From positions 855,261-919,260 of the forward strand of contig MTMA02000006.1 of the NCBI GenBank assembly GCA_002011075.2: a DNA stretch of 64,000 nucleotides, in the 5' to 3' direction. This document shows positions 36,005 through 45,753 of the stretch, in pieces. The notes under the pieces were generated by a model. It was given only the letters and a program-made list of their open reading frames with translations. It ran no database searches and was not told where the DNA came from. Source of the DNA: Candidatus Scotarchaeum otlingeri. GTDB taxonomy: Archaea > Thermoproteota > Nitrososphaeria > Geothermarchaeales > JDFR-13. How positions within the stretch are numbered: the stretch's first letter is position 1; the number at the start of each line of letters is the position of its first letter. The position numbers and the translations under genes were made by a program.

Positions 36005-37759
36005 CTAATCACTATCATTCATATTCATATGTTTCGATAGAAATATCAATGCTGGATATAGTATCTTCATCGCGTCATCCATTCTAGTCAATATATGACC
36101 CATATCCGGTGCAATATGCATCTCAAAAGTCTTACCAAGCTCTGATAATTTCAATGCATACTTTAATACTGGTCGTAGAGGCGTACGTGTATCGTTTTGA
36201 GGGTGTAATATACAGAGGGGGGATTTTAGCTTCTCGACATAATGTATCGCCGATCTATCTTTCCATAGTTCTCTTTTTCCATCAAATAATACCTCTACAA
36301 ACATCTTGAACACAGCATCACCCAATTCATAGACTTCACTCCAGTCGGTTATTCCAGCACCAGCTACTCCACAGCTCCACAACTCAGGTTCCTTAACGGT
36401 GGCCAGAAAAGTCATAAACCCTCCATAACTATATCCCATAATCGCGACCTTATCCGCTATTCCTTCTTCAAACGCATATTTTCTAGCATACACTATATCC
36501 TTGAGGTCTCCTCCTCCAGGGTCACCAATATCCAATAGCCTAAATTCTTCTCCATACCCCGTTGAACCCCTGAAATTGGGAGCAACAACATGGAAACCGT
36601 TAGCCACCAGTGAAGCTATAGATATATTCCAGCTGTCTGCAACTTCTGACCAAGGACCACCATGGACATATAATATTGTAGGCCCTGGCTTAGGGCTCTT
36701 CGATTCTATTATGAAACAAGGGATTTCCAATTCATCAAAGGATTTATACTTGAGGAAGATGGTTTCTCCAAACGCCTCTTTTATTTCATCATCAAGTATT
36801 GAAGAGATTATTGGAGATGCCTCTTGTCTATCCGGGGTTATACGGTAAATTGAGGGTGGAGACTTGAAAGAGGATAAAGTTAGATATAATACGCCACGGT
36901 GTTCCTCTAAATATGTGGGGGTTCCCCTGGGGTGCTTCACTTCCTGACCATCATAAAAAACAATTCCCCGTCCCCTCGTTTTTCCTATGAACCATATCTT
37001 TCCTGTTTCTGTCCAGCCATAATTTACATAATCCTTAATGTCATGTTTTAGATAGTCATCATAAAGGAACTTGGCTGGTTCAAGTAAATCTTTATCAATA
37101 TCGTATGTGTATAGATTCGTCTTACCCTGATAATTTGAGGTAAATAGTAATGTTGAATTGTAGATTTTCGGCGGTCCATTAACAGATCCTCGCTTAGGTG
37201 TATAGACCTCAAATTGACCGGTATCTAGATCGTAAATGAATATCTCAGATGATCTAGGGTTTCCTTCTAGTAACCCATGGCCGACAACCACCTTATGCCA
37301 TGAGTCAGTGGAGAAAAATATCTTGTCACTCGAATATAGTTTCTCGGCCTTTCCTCCGGGCTCCCCTATATATAATGCGATATCGATATCTGATGAACCC
37401 GTATAGACGACTCCCTTATCATGTTGAAGTAGTCCGAGTATTCTGACAGGCTCCATCTCCAATATATCAGGCTCCTTTTCACCCAAATTATCTCCGAAGA
37501 AGATCTTTTGTAATTCACGGCCACGACTTACATCAACTGAGTATACTACGAGATTATTTTCGCGGTTAGGTCTGGCCGTATTCATAATTCTTTCTTTTGT
37601 GATTTTCCTACGGTCTCCGCCATTTAGATTGGAGCTCCAGACACTGACTATTCCTTCTTCTGTGCTGACATATATTAATCTATCCATTGAAATGCCGACT
37701 AACGTGTACTGTGGTGTTCTAATAATCTTCTGTAGTCTAGATAGAACTCTTCCATACAT
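36005..37759 (-). CDS. Prolyl oligopeptidase family S9 peptidase (acylaminoacyl-peptidase-like)
   Basis: A 584-residue serine peptidase with an N-terminal beta-propeller (residues 1-330) and a C-terminal alpha/beta-hydrolase domain. The nucleophile Ser is in GYSYGGFM, the Asp in HPQNDTRTP, and the His in DMGHIL. GPTILYVHGGPWSE is the oxyanion segment. The length is typical of the crenarchaeal acylaminoacyl peptidases, which remove acylated N-terminal residues from peptides. It is convergent with the CDP-alcohol transferase. Confidence 0.9.
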   Translation of the reverse strand: MYGRVLSRLQKIIRTPQYTLVGISMDRLIYVSTEEGIVSVWSSNLNGGDRRKITKERIMNTARPNRENNLVVYSVDVSRGRELQKIFFGDNLGEKEPDILEMEPVRILGLLQHDKGVVYTGSSDIDIALYIGEPGGKAEKLYSSDKIFFSTDSWHKVVVGHGLLEGNPRSSEIFIYDLDTGQFEVYTPKRGSVNGPPKIYNSTLLFTSNYQGKTNLYTYDIDKDLLEPAKFLYDDYLKHDIKDYVNYGWTETGKIWFIGKTRGRGIVFYDGQEVKHPRGTPTYLEEHRGVLYLTLSSFKSPPSIYRITPDRQEASPIISSILDDEIKEAFGETIFLKYKSFDELEIPCFIIESKSPKPGPTILYVHGGPWSEVADSWNISIASLVANGFHVVAPNFRGSTGYGEEFRLLDIGDPGGGDLKDIVYARKYAFEEGIADKVAIMGYSYGGFMTFLATVKEPELWSCGVAGAGITDWSEVYELGDAVFKMFVEVLFDGKRELWKDRSAIHYVEKLKSPLCILHPQNDTRTPLRPVLKYALKLSELGKTFEMHIAPDMGHILTRMDDAMKILYPALIFLSKHMNMNDSD

Positions 37760-37845
37760 AATAGGTCATAAATTTAATTAATTGTATCAGCTAAAAAAAT
37801 TAGTATTACTATTTATCGCTGTAGAGGTCGGGTCTTAAGGAATAG

Positions 37846-39129
37846 TTATAGCAGTCCATGTCCAGGTTTTAGGGTAGATTTCTCATTGTAGTTTTCATCG
37901 AGTACGATATAACCCAGGTGAACCTCCTTCACTAGACTTTTATCTCTGATATCAGTTGATAAAATAATCTTATTAGAATATAAATCGAGTTCCTCTACAC
38001 GGGCAAGGCCTAAAAAGCCTTTAGTACCGAATATAGCTGATATCAATCCTTTATATCTTTGTATAGTGGTGATACGGACATCGCTAAAATATCGTGAAAG
38101 AAGCCGTCTTACCTTGAAGAGGTAATCTCTCGGTATGCTTTTCTCATATACTGCAACAGCTGTATGATGATTTCCCACTATATATAGTGGCTTTGGTCCT
38201 TCTAATGCCTTTATCATATTTATATACTCATCTTCATTAGGAATTCTCGTTATAATGAGATTCACAACCCTAACCTTATTCATTTCGACCTCTAGCCTTA
38301 CTGGTTTTTTGAAGTACCTCGCAAGAGAAATATTTCTAAAGCTTATCCTTTCTTCTCTGCTTTTTGATTTAATGGTAGTAGGAACCTCTGCATTATATAA
38401 TTCATACCTTTTTGAAAATAATTGGCGTAATTGTCTAAGCTCACCGTTACGCTCAAGAAATATTATCAGATTAGGTTCGATCGCTTCAACCTTAAATCTC
38501 TTTAAGGCAATAGCCGGTCCTCCATAAACTAGTCCTGTGGTATTAACGACCACTATATCCGCATTCAAATCGAAGGCCTTAGAAACCAGTTTCTGTGTTC
38601 CAACAACCATCGGCAGGAGATGGCCTACCGGAGACTTATCTCCTATAAAATAGACTTCCGTGAGGGGTAAATCCCAGTATGTCGGTTGAGGAACATCAAT
38701 AATTGATAACCCAATTGTTGTTGGAGGACCGATATCTGACTGGCCAATGTCCGAGTCTACTATACCCACCTTGTAACCATCATTGACTAATGAATTGGAT
38801 AAATATAATGTTAATCCGCTTTTCCCTACGTCGGTATCTCCTATTACAACGATCTTCCTAGAATCTTTAGCCTTATCAACTAGCCGTATCCAGCTTCTAG
38901 GTATAGGGTTTATAGGTGTTATCATATATTTAAGCGTTGAGTCACTCTCTAGGTGAATCGTTGCGCCTTCTCTGGAGTATAATGGTATTTGGCGACCGTC
39001 AGGTATATGAAAAGAGTCTTTCTTACCTAATCTACATCCGAATACCTCGATATCCCCCTCTATTACGGTTAGATCGGCTGAGCCTCTAACTAGACAACAA
39101 CCCTTATAATTGAACTTCTCTTTCGGCAT
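37846..39129 (-). CDS. Polynucleotide 5'-hydroxyl kinase (Grc3/Clp1-like)
   Basis: A 427-residue RNA/DNA 5'-kinase of the Clp1/Grc3 group, active in tRNA splicing or RNA end repair in archaea. The P-loop is VIGDTDVGKSGLTLYLS, Walker B is VGIVDSDIGQSDIGPP, and TTGLVYGGPAIALKRFKVE is the lid region. The N-terminal beta-domain (GSADLTVIEGDIEVFGCRLGKK) is also typical. Monocistronic with ATG at 39129. The confidence is high for the family; substrate (RNA vs DNA) is not resolved. Confidence 0.9.
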   Translation of the reverse strand: MPKEKFNYKGCCLVRGSADLTVIEGDIEVFGCRLGKKDSFHIPDGRQIPLYSREGATIHLESDSTLKYMITPINPIPRSWIRLVDKAKDSRKIVVIGDTDVGKSGLTLYLSNSLVNDGYKVGIVDSDIGQSDIGPPTTIGLSIIDVPQPTYWDLPLTEVYFIGDKSPVGHLLPMVVGTQKLVSKAFDLNADIVVVNTTGLVYGGPAIALKRFKVEAIEPNLIIFLERNGELRQLRQLFSKRYELYNAEVPTTIKSKSREERISFRNISLARYFKKPVRLEVEMNKVRVVNLIITRIPNEDEYINMIKALEGPKPLYIVGNHHTAVAVYEKSIPRDYLFKVRRLLSRYFSDVRITTIQRYKGLISAIFGTKGFLGLARVEELDLYSNKIILSTDIRDKSLVKEVHLGYIVLDENYNEKSTLKPGHGLL

Positions 39130-39328
39130 TAATGATCACTGTGAACTATCGATGGCCGCCTAATCAAGAATTAAGTCTATAAGCTTATAAATTAGGGTTT
39201 CTCAAACCACTCTAAGAACATCCCTATGAGGCAAATAACTACTAAATTCCATATTTAGAATACGTCTTCTCATAGATTTATCCTCTGATCAGTAATATTT
39301 AAAGTATATTTAGGAGTAATATCACTTT

Positions 39329-40114
39329 ATGGTAAAAGAAATTAAGGTAAATGAGCTTAATATGGTGTATGAAGAAGAGGGAATTGGTGATTGCGTTATA
39401 CTGATACATGGATTAGGTGGGGACCATAGGGAATGGATGCTTCAAATGCCGGAGTTCTCCAAGAAATTTAGATGTATAGCTATCGACTTACCTGGTCATG
39501 GGAAATCAACTATGCCCAGAGATATATATAGGCCTATTGACCATGCTACAAAGATATATAGGTTTATAAAGGAGTTACAGGTGGATAAGGCTCATATAGT
39601 AGGTTTAAGTATGGGCGGGATGATAGCCCAAGAACTAGCGCTAAACTTTGGTAACATTATTAATAAGCTAGTTCTTGTTAGTACATCTGCAAGAGTACCA
39701 CCCGGAAGTACGGAAAAAATTAGGAGGTGGATAAAACTTTATCTCGAAGAAGGATTCGAAGCCTTTTTCGAGGCAGAGATAAAAGATATCTTCACAGAGG
39801 AATTCCTAAAAGAAAATGAGTGGGTGATTCCTTTACTTAAAGAGATGTGGAAGGATAGGAGTTTCGATACGATTATTTGGGCGGCCAGGGGATTGGAGAA
39901 TTGGGATGTTACAGATAAGATATCTATGATAGAAAGTCCAACACTAATTATCCATGGGGGTAGAGATACACTGGTCCCGGTAGCTGAGGCTTATTTAATT
40001 CATCAAGGTATAGGTGGCTCCAAATTGCTTGTGTATGAGAATACCGGCCATGCATTAATAGGTGAAGAAGCAGAGAGGTTCAATACTGATGTACTTAACT
40101 TTCTATCTCAATGA
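39329..40114 (+). CDS. Alpha/beta hydrolase
   Basis: A 261-residue alpha/beta-hydrolase with the oxyanion-hole segment IHGLGGDHREW, nucleophile Ser in GLSMGGM, Asp in HGGRDTLVP and catalytic His in NTGHAL. The build is like the esterase/lactonase/MhpC group. The start ATG at 39329 shows no ribosome site, and an AT-rich promoter lies upstream. No neighbour reveals the substrate. Confidence 0.88.
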   Translation: MVKEIKVNELNMVYEEEGIGDCVILIHGLGGDHREWMLQMPEFSKKFRCIAIDLPGHGKSTMPRDIYRPIDHATKIYRFIKELQVDKAHIVGLSMGGMIAQELALNFGNIINKLVLVSTSARVPPGSTEKIRRWIKLYLEEGFEAFFEAEIKDIFTEEFLKENEWVIPLLKEMWKDRSFDTIIWAARGLENWDVTDKISMIESPTLIIHGGRDTLVPVAEAYLIHQGIGGSKLLVYENTGHALIGEEAERFNTDVLNFLSQ

Positions 40115-40158
40115 AATTGTTACTTAAGTCAAATACGAATAGAAATTTGATTATTTTA

Positions 40159-40506
40159 TCAGCAGGTTAGGTGAAAAGCCCCAGCGACTTTTTCTCCCTT
40201 CTCAATTAAAGTATTATATTTATTGACTGCTAGCTTAGTGGGCATAACGATCAGTTTAACACCTCTCTTGGAGAGTTGCTCCTGCAACTTAGAGTCTGGC
40301 TTCATTTGTCCATAGAATCCTGATCCAACGACTAAGACCCGTATATCTCTCTCTAGGACATCTTTTAAGTCATCAAGGTATAGGGAATGCCCCTCTCGTC
40401 TCCACCAATTTGGATATAACTTTTCTCTAGTCACAATTATGTCACTAGTATAGTAGCGTCCAGCTATCTTTATGGAGCCAAATTTATATTCCTCAACTTT
40501 ATTCAT
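40159..40506 (-). CDS. Mth938-domain protein (COG1504-like)
   Basis: A 115-residue small protein of the Mth938/NDUFAF3-like fold, recognised by SIKIAGRYYTSDIIV near the N terminus and VLVVGSGFYGQM followed by KLIVMPTKLAVNKYNTL. These proteins are widely conserved but their biochemical role is not established. It is divergent from pyrG, with 78 bases between the ATG codons. Confidence 0.75.
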   Translation of the reverse strand: MNKVEEYKFGSIKIAGRYYTSDIIVTREKLYPNWWRREGHSLYLDDLKDVLERDIRVLVVGSGFYGQMKPDSKLQEQLSKRGVKLIVMPTKLAVNKYNTLIEKGEKVAGAFHLTC

Positions 40507-40536
40507 TCCAATAACAATAAGTATGTAACCTATCCA

Positions 40537-40553
40537 AAATAGTTTTTAAATTT
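40537..40553 (+). promoter_or_regulatory. TATA-like promoter of pyrG
   Basis: The stretch AGTTTTTAAATTTC at about 40541-40553 sits some 38 bases before the ATG at 40585, as expected for an archaeal TATA box with a short leader. There is no ribosome site before that ATG, so the gene is probably translated from a nearly leaderless message. It is inferred from spacing only. Confidence 0.35.
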
Positions 40554-40584
40554 CATCCCCTAATGTATTGTTTTGTGTTTAGTT

Positions 40585-42210
40585 ATGAAGAGATTCATTA
40601 TAGTCACAGGAGGCGTTATTTCCGGGCTTGGAAAGGGAATAACTACAGCCTCATTAGGAAAGGTTCTACAGGCAAAGGGATTCAAGGTTACAGCTATAAA
40701 GATAGATCCCTACCTGAATTATGATGCGGGTACTCTAAGGCCGACTGAGCATGGGGAGGTTTGGGTTACCGAGGATGGAGGGGAGATAGACCAGGATCTC
40801 GGTCATTATGAGAGGTTTTTGGATATAACATTGACTAAGAGACATAACATAACAAGTGGACAGATATACTATGAGGTAATTAGTAGAGAAAGAAGGGGGG
40901 AGTACTTAGGGCAGACTGTACAGCCCATACCGCATGTAACAGATGAAATCAAGAACCGTATATATGAGATTGCAGATAAATCTGCTGTGGATATTATATT
41001 GGTTGAGATCGGTGGAGTGGTTGGAGACTATGAAAATGTACTTTTTCTTGATGCTGTAAGGCAGATTTGGATGGAGAACCCTGGGAGAGTACTCTTTATA
41101 CATGTAATATATCTACCTATACCCAAGACATTAGGAGAGATGAAGACTAAACCTGCTCAACACTCTGTCAAAATGTTGAGGGAGATTGGTATTCAACCTG
41201 ATTTTATTGTTGCGAGAAGTGAGAGTGTATTAGATGAAGTTAGAAGAAGAAAAATAGCGTTATATTGTAGCGTACAAAAGGACGATATTATATCTGACCC
41301 AGATCTAGACAATGTATATAGATTACCGCTTATATTCGAGGAACAAGGATTTGGAGACAAAATATTAGCAAAATTTGGATTGAAACCTAGAGGTAGCGAT
41401 CTAACGAGCTGGAAAAGCTTTGTTGACGCTTTAGATAATGCTACTGAAGAGGTAAATATAGCTATAATAGGTAAGTATTTTGAGATAGGGGGGTATAGAC
41501 TCCCAGATGCATATGTCTCGGTTATTGAAGCTATTAGGCATGCCTCGGCAGCGATCAATGTGAAGCCTAATATATCCTATATTGATTCGCAAGCTTTTGA
41601 AGATGGCAGATTAAATCTAGAGATGTTAGAAGACTATGACGGACTAATCGTTCCCGGCGGATTTGGTAGCATCGGTGTTGAAGGGAAAATAATGGCTATT
41701 GAATATGCCAGAAAAGAAGATATCCCTTTTTTGGGCTTGTGCTATGGATTCCAACTTATGGTAGTGGAATTTGCTAGGAATGTCTGCGGATTAAAGGGTG
41801 CACACACGACTGAAGTAGATCCCCATACTCGATATCCAGTAGTTGACCTATTGCCATGGCAGAAGAAACTCTTAGAGGAAGGAAAATATGGAGCGACTAT
41901 GAGGCTTGGAGGTCAAGAAGTATATATAGTAAAGGATACATTAGCTTACAGATTATATCAAAGGGACAAGGTTATAGAGCGATTTAGACATAGATACGAG
42001 ATTAACCCTGAGTTTACTCATATATTAGAGGATAATGGACTTGTGTTCTCGGGGGTCTCTGAAGATGGTATAAAACAGATTGGTGAGATAGCTGATAAGA
42101 AGCTATTTATAGGTAGCCAATTCCATCCAGAATTCACATCTAGACCATTAAAACCTAATCCTTTGTTTAAAGCCTTAATTTCATATGCAAAAGAAAGAAG
42201 TAGGCGATGA
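40585..42210 (+). CDS. pyrG: CTP synthase
   Basis: Makes CTP from UTP with glutamine as the amine source. N-terminal synthetase domain: IIVTGGVISGLGKGIT at the start, KIDPYLNYDAGTLRPTEHGEVWV. C-terminal glutamine amidotransferase: nucleophile Cys in FLGLCYGFQ and catalytic His-Glu in SQFHPEFTSRP. The ORF can be opened from a TTG at 40573, but the ATG at 40585 (MKRFIIVTGG) is the standard N terminus (541 residues). Length is normal. Confidence 0.97.
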   Translation: MKRFIIVTGGVISGLGKGITTASLGKVLQAKGFKVTAIKIDPYLNYDAGTLRPTEHGEVWVTEDGGEIDQDLGHYERFLDITLTKRHNITSGQIYYEVISRERRGEYLGQTVQPIPHVTDEIKNRIYEIADKSAVDIILVEIGGVVGDYENVLFLDAVRQIWMENPGRVLFIHVIYLPIPKTLGEMKTKPAQHSVKMLREIGIQPDFIVARSESVLDEVRRRKIALYCSVQKDDIISDPDLDNVYRLPLIFEEQGFGDKILAKFGLKPRGSDLTSWKSFVDALDNATEEVNIAIIGKYFEIGGYRLPDAYVSVIEAIRHASAAINVKPNISYIDSQAFEDGRLNLEMLEDYDGLIVPGGFGSIGVEGKIMAIEYARKEDIPFLGLCYGFQLMVVEFARNVCGLKGAHTTEVDPHTRYPVVDLLPWQKKLLEEGKYGATMRLGGQEVYIVKDTLAYRLYQRDKVIERFRHRYEINPEFTHILEDNGLVFSGVSEDGIKQIGEIADKKLFIGSQFHPEFTSRPLKPNPLFKALISYAKERSRR

Positions 42211-42216
42211 GTCTCA

Positions 42217-42903
42217 TTAGATTTCTATGACTTTCTCTGCTTCTTCAGCCTCCTCTTCCTCTTCTCTTGGGTATATATAGTATGCGCTTCTAAATATGAA
42301 CACCAGGAAAAAGACGCCTACAATAGCTGAAACCAATACATGTATCGAACTTAATGATCCAACTAATAAGCTTAGTAGAAACATTACTAATAGCCAAATA
42401 AGATATCTCTTCCATCCTATTCTCCCGATTATATCAAGAATTTCACCGAATGCAAAGGCTTTGCCAAAGGAATCTGTTACAACCATATGTATGATACCCA
42501 TCGCGCCGATTATGAAGATAAAGAATCCTACTATGATGCCTATAGTTATCCCTAATATAGCTACGCCACTCATTAATATGTCCCATATACCTCCTACTTG
42601 CATTATATTAGTTATTCCAGCTGGGATAAGCGCAGCAGCAATAACAAGCATAGGAATCAATGCATAGAGAATTATTACTACAATTATTTTGAGCCCATCG
42701 ACAAATGCAGCTCCGATTCTATCGATTTTTGGGGGTTTATCTAGTTTGTCTCCCTCTCCGAGAGCTCTACTAGCATAACCTATTACAATAAAATTTGCGA
42801 TAGGGATTATGTTGATGACAATCAATAAGATTAAGTTACCTATGTCTTGTAGTAATTTCGCGGTATATTCCCACGATTTAGATAAGTTTTCAGCAATATC
42901 CAT
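42217..42903 (-). CDS. Polytopic membrane protein (DUF4013-like)
   Basis: A 228-residue protein with about five to six membrane segments. A loop after TM1 reads GYASRALGEGDKLDKPPKIDRIGAAFVDGLK, the pattern of DUF4013-type archaeal proteins, and the C terminus is a Glu-rich tail (REEEEEAEEAEKVIEI). The function is unknown. The ATG follows GGGTGA by six bases. It is convergent with pyrG: 6 bases separate the stops. Confidence 0.7.
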   Translation of the reverse strand: MDIAENLSKSWEYTAKLLQDIGNLILLIVINIIPIANFIVIGYASRALGEGDKLDKPPKIDRIGAAFVDGLKIIVVIILYALIPMLVIAAALIPAGITNIMQVGGIWDILMSGVAILGITIGIIVGFFIFIIGAMGIIHMVVTDSFGKAFAFGEILDIIGRIGWKRYLIWLLVMFLLSLLVGSLSSIHVLVSAIVGVFFLVFIFRSAYYIYPREEEEEAEEAEKVIEI

Positions 42904-43091
42904 ATTATTTCACCCTATATATAAAACCCGTAAATTGATAAATAAGCTTGAACGATATAATTACATATAAAGTGTAAAAACATTATGATTATCAATATCT
43001 ATGGACTCATAAGGTAGTAAAGTAAACAAAATAATTCGTGATAAGCAAATTAAAATTTATAAAAAGAACATCGAACATATAATATAGAGAA

Positions 43092-43168
43092 AGCGGGGTA
43101 GGGCAGTCAGGAAGCCCGCCGGGCTCATAACCCGGAGGTCGGTGGTTCAAATCCACCCCCCGCTACCA
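43092..43168 (+). tRNA. Initiator tRNA-Met (CAT), CCA encoded
   Basis: A 77-nt cloverleaf: acceptor AGCGGGG/CCCCGCT (43092-43098 with 43158-43164), anticodon stem CCGGG/CCCGG enclosing CTCATAA, anticodon CAT at 43126-43128, T-stem-loop with GGTTCAAATCC, discriminator A and encoded CCA (43166-43168). The A1:U72 pair and three G:C pairs in the anticodon stem mark it as the initiator rather than the elongator tRNA. It has no intron. A TATA-like AAATTTATAAAAAG (about 43051-43064) lies upstream. Confidence 0.95.
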
Positions 43169-43382
43169 ATGAGACTTAGCATATCTGAAATTTCTTATGT
43201 TCTATATAGAAAACATTTGTTAGTCGGATATATAGATTAATTATCGAATTATCTGATGGGTATAGTGAAGGAATAGAATAGATGCCTATTTTTCTATCAA
43301 TAATTTTCATATTGGAAAAGCAAAATTTAATTTCTATAATATTATAAATCTTTATTAATTTTTTACAGTTAATTTTCTTATT

Positions 43383-45611
43383 ATGGATAGGAGGCGTTTC
43401 TTAAAATTCATTGCCATAGCGGGTATTATTTCAGCAGCCTTAACTCCATTTATATATGATATCTATATAAAGAAGAGGCCAAAAGAAGAATTACAAGAGG
43501 ATCTCAAGCCTCCTGAGGAGCCAAAAGAAATTCTGGGAATATTAAAGCCCAAAATGGATACTGAATATTGGACTGCATATGAGAGTCCATCTGAACATGG
43601 GCTATCTTTAGCATGGGGAGAAGGATATTTATGGCTAGCGGATATCTATGATGGAACCATCCATCAAGTCAGGGAGACACCGGATGGATTGGAGATTATA
43701 GGTTTTTGGGATTTGAGGATTAATCCCTCAAATGTTTTCCAAATGCGAGACATCACCTTCGACGGGAAAAACCTATGGTCTGTGGACTGGGGACATATCC
43801 AAAGACATAATATGGAGACAATGGAGATAGAGTTTGATTATAGTGAGGATAACCAGAATCCACCATGGGAAAATATGCATCATTTATGGAGTATCGCGTG
43901 GGATGGAAGTTATATCTGGACCGCGCCGGAACAGTTGAATAGGCATAATTCTGTGGATTATCATGTAGAAGCTGTATATCCCTCGGGGGTATTCCCTATG
44001 AATATGTCTTTCAGAGGAGAGGGGGAGCTATGGATATCTGATTCAGTATATGGCTTTATATATCGACTCGATATGAGTCAGTTACCTCCTCAAGGGTATC
44101 CCAGAAAGGATATTGATACCTGTGACTGTTATGATCTTCAGGCCGAGATACCTCCCGAGGCATATCCGAAAATAATAGGGGTCTACTCGATTATCGAGAG
44201 ACCATATGGCATAGCGTGGTCAGATACTAATTTATGGGTATATGACCTAGCTACAAAAATGATTTATAAAATAAAGAAGTTGCCCGATTATCCCCTTGAT
44301 CCCAAGAATGATTATCTAAAAGAAGAAAAATACACTGTTCCTGGGGAGATAATGGGAGAAGTCGTATGGACAAAGGATAAATCGCCATACCTCATTGAAG
44401 GATTGCATATACCTGAGGGAAGTACCTTAATCATAGAACCAGGCGTAAAGGTATATGTAAAAGGAGAGGTGATAGTACAGGGAACATTGAGGGCTATAGG
44501 GACTCCAGACAAACCCATAATATTTACCCATGCGGAATGGGATAAATATGCTTATGGAAGCTTCTTCTTTGGAGACCCTAATCACGAAAAGGTTTACTCT
44601 GAAGGTGAAGAAGCTTCAGCTTCAATTTTAAAATACGTAGTCATTAGGTACTTCAGCGGAATGGGGATTGAAATAAGCAATTGTCTTCCTACAATACAAT
44701 ATTGTACATTGGAGAAGAATATGGGGTTACTTATAGATCTAGACGCAGGCAACTATACTTCATTCAAATTTATAGGCAATAAGATCTCGGAGGGTGGAGA
44801 CGGAATAAAAATGGAGATAGGTCCTGAAGCCAATATATCAGAGATAATCATACGAGAAAATGTCTTTACAAATGTCAATGGAGCGGCTATATACATAGAA
44901 TATAGAAGTCCTAGGCCACTCAAGGTTATGGTGGAGCATAATATAATGGACCATATATTCGGCGCTTCTAATGTATTCGATGGAAGCTTTGAAGTTGTTT
45001 TTAACAATAATTTATTAAACGACTTAGTGGCATATCGAGGCTTTATGCCATCACGAAGCTATAGAAACGAATTCAAATATAACTACTTACGACACATTTT
45101 TCAAGCAGCTATCCAGTTAGACGAACCCGAGAGCTATGGAGAAGTCGAGGTAAAATATAATACAGTAATAGATGGAATCGTAGATCCAAGCTTCGGGAAT
45201 CCCAATATAACTGTAGAATATAATAATATACTTTTTTCACCTGAGATCGAGGCATGGCCTACAGGGCCAATTAATGGTTTGCCTAATAATTGGTGGGGAA
45301 CATCGGATATAGAGGAGATAAAAAAGCATCTTTACTTAGAAAATGGTAAATTGGACCCTATATTAGACAAGCCTAATGGAGTAGGATTCGTTAGAGGTAG
45401 AGTTATAGAGAAGAACACCGGAAAACCGATAAGTGAAGCCGAGATAAGAATAGAAGATAGGACAATATACACAAGCGTTACAGGGGAGTTCTTCACATCA
45501 TTAAGAGAAACCGAAGATATGATAGAAGTTGTTGCAAAGGGGTATCCTCCTAAAAATATAGAATTAGAAATAACCCCAGCCACTATAAAAGAGATAGAAA
45601 TTCAGATATAA
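43383..45611 (+). CDS. Exported protein: beta-propeller, right-handed beta-helix, carboxypeptidase-regulatory-like domain
   Basis: A 742-residue protein starting with MDRRRFLKFIAIAGII, a twin-arginine-like signal/anchor. Residues 70-300 contain repeated W-rich blades (LAWGEGYLWLADIYDGTI, SIAWDGSYIWTA, GIAWSDTNLWVYD). Residues 320-640 look like a parallel beta-helix (LIIEPGVKVYVKGEVIVQG, then NxI/NxF-type turns such as ISEIIIRENVFTNVNG). The C terminus (GFVRGRVIEKNTGKPISEAEIRI) is a CarboxypepD_reg-like beta-sandwich. It is probably a surface glycan- or pectin-like-polymer-binding or degrading protein; no catalytic set is certain. Confidence 0.7.
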   Translation: MDRRRFLKFIAIAGIISAALTPFIYDIYIKKRPKEELQEDLKPPEEPKEILGILKPKMDTEYWTAYESPSEHGLSLAWGEGYLWLADIYDGTIHQVRETPDGLEIIGFWDLRINPSNVFQMRDITFDGKNLWSVDWGHIQRHNMETMEIEFDYSEDNQNPPWENMHHLWSIAWDGSYIWTAPEQLNRHNSVDYHVEAVYPSGVFPMNMSFRGEGELWISDSVYGFIYRLDMSQLPPQGYPRKDIDTCDCYDLQAEIPPEAYPKIIGVYSIIERPYGIAWSDTNLWVYDLATKMIYKIKKLPDYPLDPKNDYLKEEKYTVPGEIMGEVVWTKDKSPYLIEGLHIPEGSTLIIEPGVKVYVKGEVIVQGTLRAIGTPDKPIIFTHAEWDKYAYGSFFFGDPNHEKVYSEGEEASASILKYVVIRYFSGMGIEISNCLPTIQYCTLEKNMGLLIDLDAGNYTSFKFIGNKISEGGDGIKMEIGPEANISEIIIRENVFTNVNGAAIYIEYRSPRPLKVMVEHNIMDHIFGASNVFDGSFEVVFNNNLLNDLVAYRGFMPSRSYRNEFKYNYLRHIFQAAIQLDEPESYGEVEVKYNTVIDGIVDPSFGNPNITVEYNNILFSPEIEAWPTGPINGLPNNWWGTSDIEEIKKHLYLENGKLDPILDKPNGVGFVRGRVIEKNTGKPISEAEIRIEDRTIYTSVTGEFFTSLRETEDMIEVVAKGYPPKNIELEITPATIKEIEIQI

Positions 45612-45753
45612 CCATATCGAAATAATTTCTCCTCTGATAACATAACGATATGTAGCTTTAATATAATCCATAAAAACTCATTAAATACGTCTTTACCATA
45701 TAAAAAATGGATTTGCTAAATAGTGGGGATTCATAGCTAGAGGCGATAATAAT

